Shown piece after piece: positions 5,876-9,360 of a stretch of 9,360 bases of DNA. Positions within the stretch are counted from its first letter, which is position 1. Each line of letters opens with the position of its first letter. The stretch comes from an uncultured Bacteroidia bacterium (lineage in GTDB: Bacteria; Bacteroidota; Bacteroidia; Bacteroidales; UBA932), in the NCBI GenBank assembly GCA_902767355.1, contig CACXHG010000168.1:1-9360 (forward strand), read 5' to 3'. The translations under genes were made by a program, and so were the position numbers. The notes beneath the pieces are model-generated. The model saw only the letters and a program-made list of their open reading frames with translations. It did no database searches and had not been told where the DNA came from.

Positions 5876-8557
5876 TTATTTATCCCAGAAGCTGGAGGAC
5901 TTGTCGTATTTGAGCAGGCTGCTGAGCGTAGATGAGTTGGCAGCGATGCGGAAGCCGTAGCTCTGCCATTTGCCCGTAGGCACCCATGAAACGCTGATAT
6001 TGAAGCAGTGCAGGTCGTAGGTCGCGCTCAGCTGCGAAGTCGTCATGGAGAAATTGCTCAGGTCGAAACCCGTATTGAGCGAGAAATTGAGCTTTTTGGT
6101 GAGCCGCAGCTGCCCGCTCATGGTCGCGGTGCGCGTCCACCTGTCCACCTTCTGCAGTTGATTGTTGGTGTAGCTGTAAGAGCCGCTGTAGGACATGTTC
6201 ACGCTGAAGCTCAGGCTCCACGGAATTTCCGGATTGAGATAGTATAGCCAGCCGCCGGGGATGTATTCGCCGGTGAGCGGGTGATAATAGACCCTGTAAT
6301 ACTCTGTCTCAGAGCCGGTGCCGGTGGCCTCCTTGCGGCCGTCGTTGCCGTTTATCGTGCCCTTGCCGTTGAGGGAATAGGACATGGACGCGGACGCATT
6401 GGTGATGCGGGCCAGGCGATGCTTGGTAGAGATGAGGAACTTGTTGCAGCGCTGGCCGCGCTCGTTCACGTCGTAGGGGTCGAGGCTCAGGTTGCCGTTG
6501 ATGCCGACCTTGCCGAAGACGGTGGTGCTACCGCTGATGGAAATCATGGACAGCCTCAGCGAATCGGCCATGAAATTGTAGGAGCCGCCTATATTGAGCT
6601 GGTCTATCAGCTTTATCTTCTTGGTGCCAACGCCGGTGGTGTCCTTCTTGTCCTTTACCTTGGCCTCCAGGTTGTTGCCGAAAGAGAAGCTCAGGCTGCC
6701 GCTCTTGCCCTTGCCGGGAGGGCTGTTGAGCTGGCCGGCATAGATGTTATACTCTTTCTCTACCTGCTCGCCCTTGCTGTTCAGGTAAGAGAGCGTGCGC
6801 CAGCCGTTGGCCGCCGTGCCCAGCTCGGGCTGGAACGACAGGCTGAACGACGGGGTTATCATGTGCCTGATGGCCTGCAGATTGCCCTTGGGGTTGAACT
6901 GGAACAGACCGTAGATACGGGTGCTCATCGATATGGAGGCCGAATAGGTCTGCGAGATGCCGAGCGTAGAGAACTGCTTGGACTTGACCTCTTCCACCTT
7001 GTCCGTCTCGGAGTTGTAAACCTGGCTCGTGGTGCGGAAATACATGTTGGCACCGTAGTTCACGCCGGGAGAGAAGTTCAGATACTTGAGCAGGGTGAAA
7101 GAAGGCAGGCCTATGGTGACCTTGTGGTTCATGCCGTTGTTGAACTTGTCTATGAAACCCTCCTGCATGAACTCGCTGGCCTTGAAGTTGATCTTGTTCT
7201 GGAAAGAAGTGCTGTAGCTGAGCGATATCTGCTCGTAGAAGCGCTCCTTGCCCACGCGGACCTTGCGCTTGAAGGGGTAGAAGCGGTTCACGCTGAAGCT
7301 GAAGTTAGGCAGCGTGAACACGTAAGAACTGTCCTTGGTATTCTGGCTGTGCAGCAGGTTCACGGAGAAGTTTCCGAAGCCCAGGTTCTTGGAATACGAG
7401 ATGGAAGACGACGTCTGGCTCTGAACCGCCTCGGACACGCTGGTAGAGTTATAGCGGTTGTTCGAAGGGCTGGAGAAGTTCACCGAAGCGCGGAAGGTGG
7501 TTCCCGGCCGGGCCTTGGAATCCTGAGCGTGAGACCATTTCACGCCGAAGTTGGTGGACTCGTTGTAGCTGGATGTCCCCTTCTCCCCCGTCTTGTCCAC
7601 GGAATAGGTCACATTCAGGTCGCCGGAATACGCATAGCGCTTCTTATATCTGGAAGTCAGCTCCACGGCCCACGAGCCGTAGCTGTAGATATCGCCCGTG
7701 AGCGAGACATCTATATGGTCGTTAATCACCACATAGTAGCCCAGGTCGCGCAGGTACAGGCCACGGGTCTTCTCCTCGCCGTAGGTGGGCATCATTATAC
7801 CGCTGGCACGGTCGGGCATCTGCGGCACAAAACCGAAGGGCAGCGCCAGCGGCAGCGGCACATCTTCCACCACCAGATATGCCGGCCCGAAAACGGTGTG
7901 CTGAGAGGGTTGAGTGATGATCTTGGCTGCGGTCATCTGCAGGTAATAGTGCGGATGCTCCGCGTTGCAGACTGTATATTTGCCGCCGGAGATATTCACC
8001 GACTGGTCGTCCAGCATCTTGAGTTTCTCGCCCCTGAGCTCGCCCTCCTGCTGGTTGGTGATCATGTTTTTGATGCGGGCCTTGCGGGTGTCGAAACTGT
8101 AATAGATCTCCTCCATCTTATACTCCGCCTTGCCGTCCTTGAGCACCGGCTGGCCCTTCCACTTGTTCTCGTAATCTTTTGTGCCACGGGCATATACGAT
8201 GTTGTTGTCGAGATCGTATGCCATGTAGTCGGCCGTGATTTCCGTCTTGCCGTACTTGACCGAAACGTCACCGTAATAATATATCACGCGGCGGCCGCCG
8301 GTAAAATCTTCTATCACGGAGTCCTTGGCCGCGGAGAATGCCGGGCGCTGCAGCGCGCTCTTGGGCCTGGCCGCAAGGGAATCGGCGCCGGCTTTGGAGA
8401 GGGAATCCTGCCCTGCGAGGGCCAGGGAATCGAGCGGCGCCGCAAGGACAGTGTCCCTGAGCGCGGGCAAAGACAGGGTATCCGCCGCCTGCGCACCTGC
8501 AAAAAGGGTCCGCATCAGAAAAAACAGCAGTACCGATATGTATTTCGTTCGACTCAC
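5876..8557 (-). CDS. lptD: LPS-assembly protein LptD/OstA, large Bacteroidota type
   Basis: LptD is the outer-membrane beta-barrel that, with LptE, inserts lipopolysaccharide into the outer leaflet. The 893 residues open with a signal peptide (1 to about 24, hydrophobic core VLLFFL, cleavage after AQA). A Ser/Leu/Ala-rich linker with repeated DSL units follows (about 26-75), then an LptA-like OstA jellyroll (about 80-230; GDVSVKYGKTEITADYM at 96-112, SVNISGGKYTVC at 186-197). From about residue 240 a long Tyr/Ser/Gly-rich region of alternating strands forms the barrel, announced by PLPLALPFGFVP (234-245) and SGIMMPTYGE (252-261). The start is GTG at 8557: no in-frame ATG lies upstream before a stop, and starting at the next ATG (Met15) would destroy the signal peptide. 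Only one Cys (197) is seen in the N-terminal domain. It probably heads a lptD-rpe transcript. The family call is firm; the LptE partner is not in the window. Confidence 0.9.
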   Translation of the reverse strand: MSRTKYISVLLFFLMRTLFAGAQAADTLSLPALRDTVLAAPLDSLALAGQDSLSKAGADSLAARPKSALQRPAFSAAKDSVIEDFTGGRRVIYYYGDVSVKYGKTEITADYMAYDLDNNIVYARGTKDYENKWKGQPVLKDGKAEYKMEEIYYSFDTRKARIKNMITNQQEGELRGEKLKMLDDQSVNISGGKYTVCNAEHPHYYLQMTAAKIITQPSQHTVFGPAYLVVEDVPLPLALPFGFVPQMPDRASGIMMPTYGEEKTRGLYLRDLGYYVVINDHIDVSLTGDIYSYGSWAVELTSRYKKRYAYSGDLNVTYSVDKTGEKGTSSYNESTNFGVKWSHAQDSKARPGTTFRASVNFSSPSNNRYNSTSVSEAVQSQTSSSISYSKNLGFGNFSVNLLHSQNTKDSSYVFTLPNFSFSVNRFYPFKRKVRVGKERFYEQISLSYSTSFQNKINFKASEFMQEGFIDKFNNGMNHKVTIGLPSFTLLKYLNFSPGVNYGANMYFRTTSQVYNSETDKVEEVKSKQFSTLGISQTYSASISMSTRIYGLFQFNPKGNLQAIRHMITPSFSLSFQPELGTAANGWRTLSYLNSKGEQVEKEYNIYAGQLNSPPGKGKSGSLSFSFGNNLEAKVKDKKDTTGVGTKKIKLIDQLNIGGSYNFMADSLRLSMISISGSTTVFGKVGINGNLSLDPYDVNERGQRCNKFLISTKHRLARITNASASMSYSLNGKGTINGNDGRKEATGTGSETEYYRVYYHPLTGEYIPGGWLYYLNPEIPWSLSFSVNMSYSGSYSYTNNQLQKVDRWTRTATMSGQLRLTKKLNFSLNTGFDLSNFSMTTSQLSATYDLHCFNISVSWVPTGKWQSYGFRIAANSSTLSSLLKYDKSSSFWDK

Positions 8558-8574
8558 CTGGAGTATCTGACAGT

Positions 8575-8582
8575 CAAATATA
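8575..8582 (-). promoter_or_regulatory. Putative -7 promoter element (TATATTTG) for lptD-rpe
   Basis: Read on the minus strand the bases are TATATTTG, an exact match to the Bacteroidota -7 consensus TAnnTTTG. A TTTTTG tract 16 nt upstream (CAAAAA at 8599-8604 on the plus strand) could act as the -33 TTTG, though the spacing is a few bases short of the usual range. Transcription would start near 8568, giving a leader of only about 10 nt before the GTG at 8557. Confidence 0.5.
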
Positions 8583-8583
8583 T

Positions 8584-8591
8584 TATATTTG
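8584..8591 (+). promoter_or_regulatory. Putative -7 promoter element (TATATTTG) for the amidase gene
   Basis: The plus strand carries an exact TAnnTTTG. Transcription would begin around 8597, giving an A/T-rich leader of about 37 nt before the ATG at 8635, a normal length. I found no TTTG or TTG about 17-23 nt upstream, where the -33 element should be, so the call rests on the -7 match and its position alone. Confidence 0.5.
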
Positions 8592-8634
8592 CAAATCGCA
8601 AAAATACAGATTTTACCGTCTTTTTACAACTTAT

Positions 8635-9360
8635 ATGCCGATTTCCGCTCATAAAAGGTTCCTGACAGCTGTTTTTGCACTTTTGCTGCCGCTTTGCTGC
8701 GCCTTGGCCCAGGGCAGCGGCGTCAAGCTGCGCACGGTCGTGATAGACCCAGGGCACGGCGGCCACGACTCCGGAGCCATCTCGCTCGACGGCGAGCTCA
8801 AAGAAAAAAATGTAGTGCTGGACGTGGCGCTCCGGCTGGGCGGGCGCATCAAAAAGGCTTATCCCGACGTGAAAGTCGTCTATACCCGCGACAAGGACGT
8901 GTTTATCCCGCTGGACAAGCGCGCCGACATCGCCAACAAGAACCACGCGGACCTCTTTATATCGGTGCACTGCAATTCGGTGCCCAAGACCAGCAAGGCC
9001 CCCTCGGGCTGCGAGACTTTCGTGATGGGTATGAACAAGAACGCCGCCAACATGGAGGTGTGCAAGAGGGAGAATGCGGTGATCCTGCTGGAAGACGACT
9101 ACAGCACCAAATACCAGGGCTTCGACCCCAACGACACCGAGAGCTACATTTTCTTCAACCTGATGCAGAATGCATATTTCGAGCAGAGCCTGATATTTGC
9201 CGAACTGTGCCAGAAAGAACTGCACAAGGGCCCCATCCCGACCAACCGCGGCATCAAACAGGGCGGACTGCTGGTGCTCTGGCGCACCACCATGCCGTCC
9301 GTGCTGGTGGAGCTGGGCTTCATCACCAACTCTTCGGACCGGGCCACCCTGGCCTCCAAG
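8635..9360 (+). CDS. N-acetylmuramoyl-L-alanine amidase (Amidase_3), partial, C-terminus beyond window
   Basis: This zinc hydrolase cleaves the bond between N-acetylmuramic acid and L-alanine in peptidoglycan, acting in the periplasm in septum splitting or wall turnover. A signal peptide covers about 1-26 (hydrophobic core FLTAVFALLLPL, cleavage after ALA-Q). The catalytic domain starts almost at once, at TVVIDPGHGGHDSGA (34-48). Zinc ligands are His41, Glu57 (in LKEKNVVLD) and His112 (SVHCNS), and the catalytic Glu is Glu226 in VLVELGFITN. YTRDKDVFIPLDKRADIAN (83-101) and GCETFVMG (125-132) are family blocks. The insert between about 133 and 170 is one I associate with the Bacteroidota form. 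The 242 visible residues contain nearly the whole catalytic domain. It is transcribed away from lptD. The ATG at 8635 has no Shine-Dalgarno. Whether a C-terminal domain follows cannot be seen. Confidence 0.93.
   Translation, partial: MPISAHKRFLTAVFALLLPLCCALAQGSGVKLRTVVIDPGHGGHDSGAISLDGELKEKNVVLDVALRLGGRIKKAYPDVKVVYTRDKDVFIPLDKRADIANKNHADLFISVHCNSVPKTSKAPSGCETFVMGMNKNAANMEVCKRENAVILLEDDYSTKYQGFDPNDTESYIFFNLMQNAYFEQSLIFAELCQKELHKGPIPTNRGIKQGGLLVLWRTTMPSVLVELGFITNSSDRATLASK

Larger units (their letters stand above)
8575..8591. repeat. Perfect inverted repeat, 8-bp arms with a 1-bp centre, formed by divergent -7 elements
   Basis: The 17 bases read CAAATATA-T-TATATTTG, so each arm is the reverse complement of the other. 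The arms coincide exactly with the two TAnnTTTG elements pointing to lptD and to the amidase gene. A second perfect palindrome, ATTTGCAAAT (8587-8596), overlaps the right arm. The arrangement could make the two promoters mutually exclusive or form an operator for a dimeric regulator; no experiment supports either, and A/T-rich spacers yield some palindromes by chance. Confidence 0.6.

Noticed and set aside
6281..8665. A 794-codon open frame on the plus strand, antisense to lptD
   Set aside because: Same explanation: composition is Val/Leu/Ala/Gly/His-rich with no family motif, it runs through the lptD promoter region, and it overlaps the true amidase start in another frame.
8554..9225. A 223-codon open frame on the minus strand, antisense to the amidase gene
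   Set aside because: The plus-strand frame carries all zinc ligands and catalytic motifs of Amidase_3. The minus-strand frame has no family features.

Overview
The window looks like chromosomal housekeeping DNA from a GC-rich member of the Bacteroidota, most likely the order Bacteroidales. Three things point there. The LptD is of the large Bacteroidota type, the FtsH carries the Asn/Gly-rich N-terminus and AAWYLPEERQ segment familiar from that phylum, and the gene order (birA divergent from rsfS-ftsH-cdsA-psd) is one I know from Bacteroidales. Translation starts mostly lack Shine-Dalgarno sequences and two exact TAnnTTTG -7 elements are present, also as expected for this phylum. A Rikenellaceae/Alistipes-like source would fit the base composition, but this is only a guess.

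Layout. From 4454 leftwards on the minus strand runs a compact operon: rsfS (ribosome silencing factor), ftsH (membrane AAA+ protease), cdsA (CDP-diacylglycerol synthase), psd (phosphatidylserine decarboxylase) and a MATE-family transporter that leaves the window at base 1. Junctions are an 11-nt overlap, then gaps of 4 and 12 nt, and then a ribosome binding site lying on the psd stop codon. Divergent from rsfS is birA (4499-5209, plus), a stand-alone biotin-protein ligase. Its stop codon overlaps that of rpe (ribulose-phosphate 3-epimerase), which follows lptD (5876-8557, minus) by 19 nt. From a 77-nt divergent intergenic region an Amidase_3 cell-wall amidase (8635 to the end, plus) runs off the right edge.

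How the genes fit together. Most of them concern the cell envelope: phospholipid head-group synthesis (CdsA, Psd), LPS delivery to the outer membrane (LptD), peptidoglycan hydrolysis or remodelling (amidase), and FtsH, which in other Gram-negatives degrades envelope-biosynthesis proteins. BirA supports fatty-acid synthesis by biotinylating acetyl-CoA carboxylase. RsfS and Rpe serve translation and central carbon metabolism. PssA, which would link the CdsA product to the Psd substrate, is not in the window.

I see no mobile element, CRISPR, RNA gene, phage gene or new defence system. The most interesting non-coding signal is a palindromic, back-to-back pair of -7 promoter elements (8575-8591) between lptD and the amidase gene. 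No stretch longer than about 80 bases lacks a gene.
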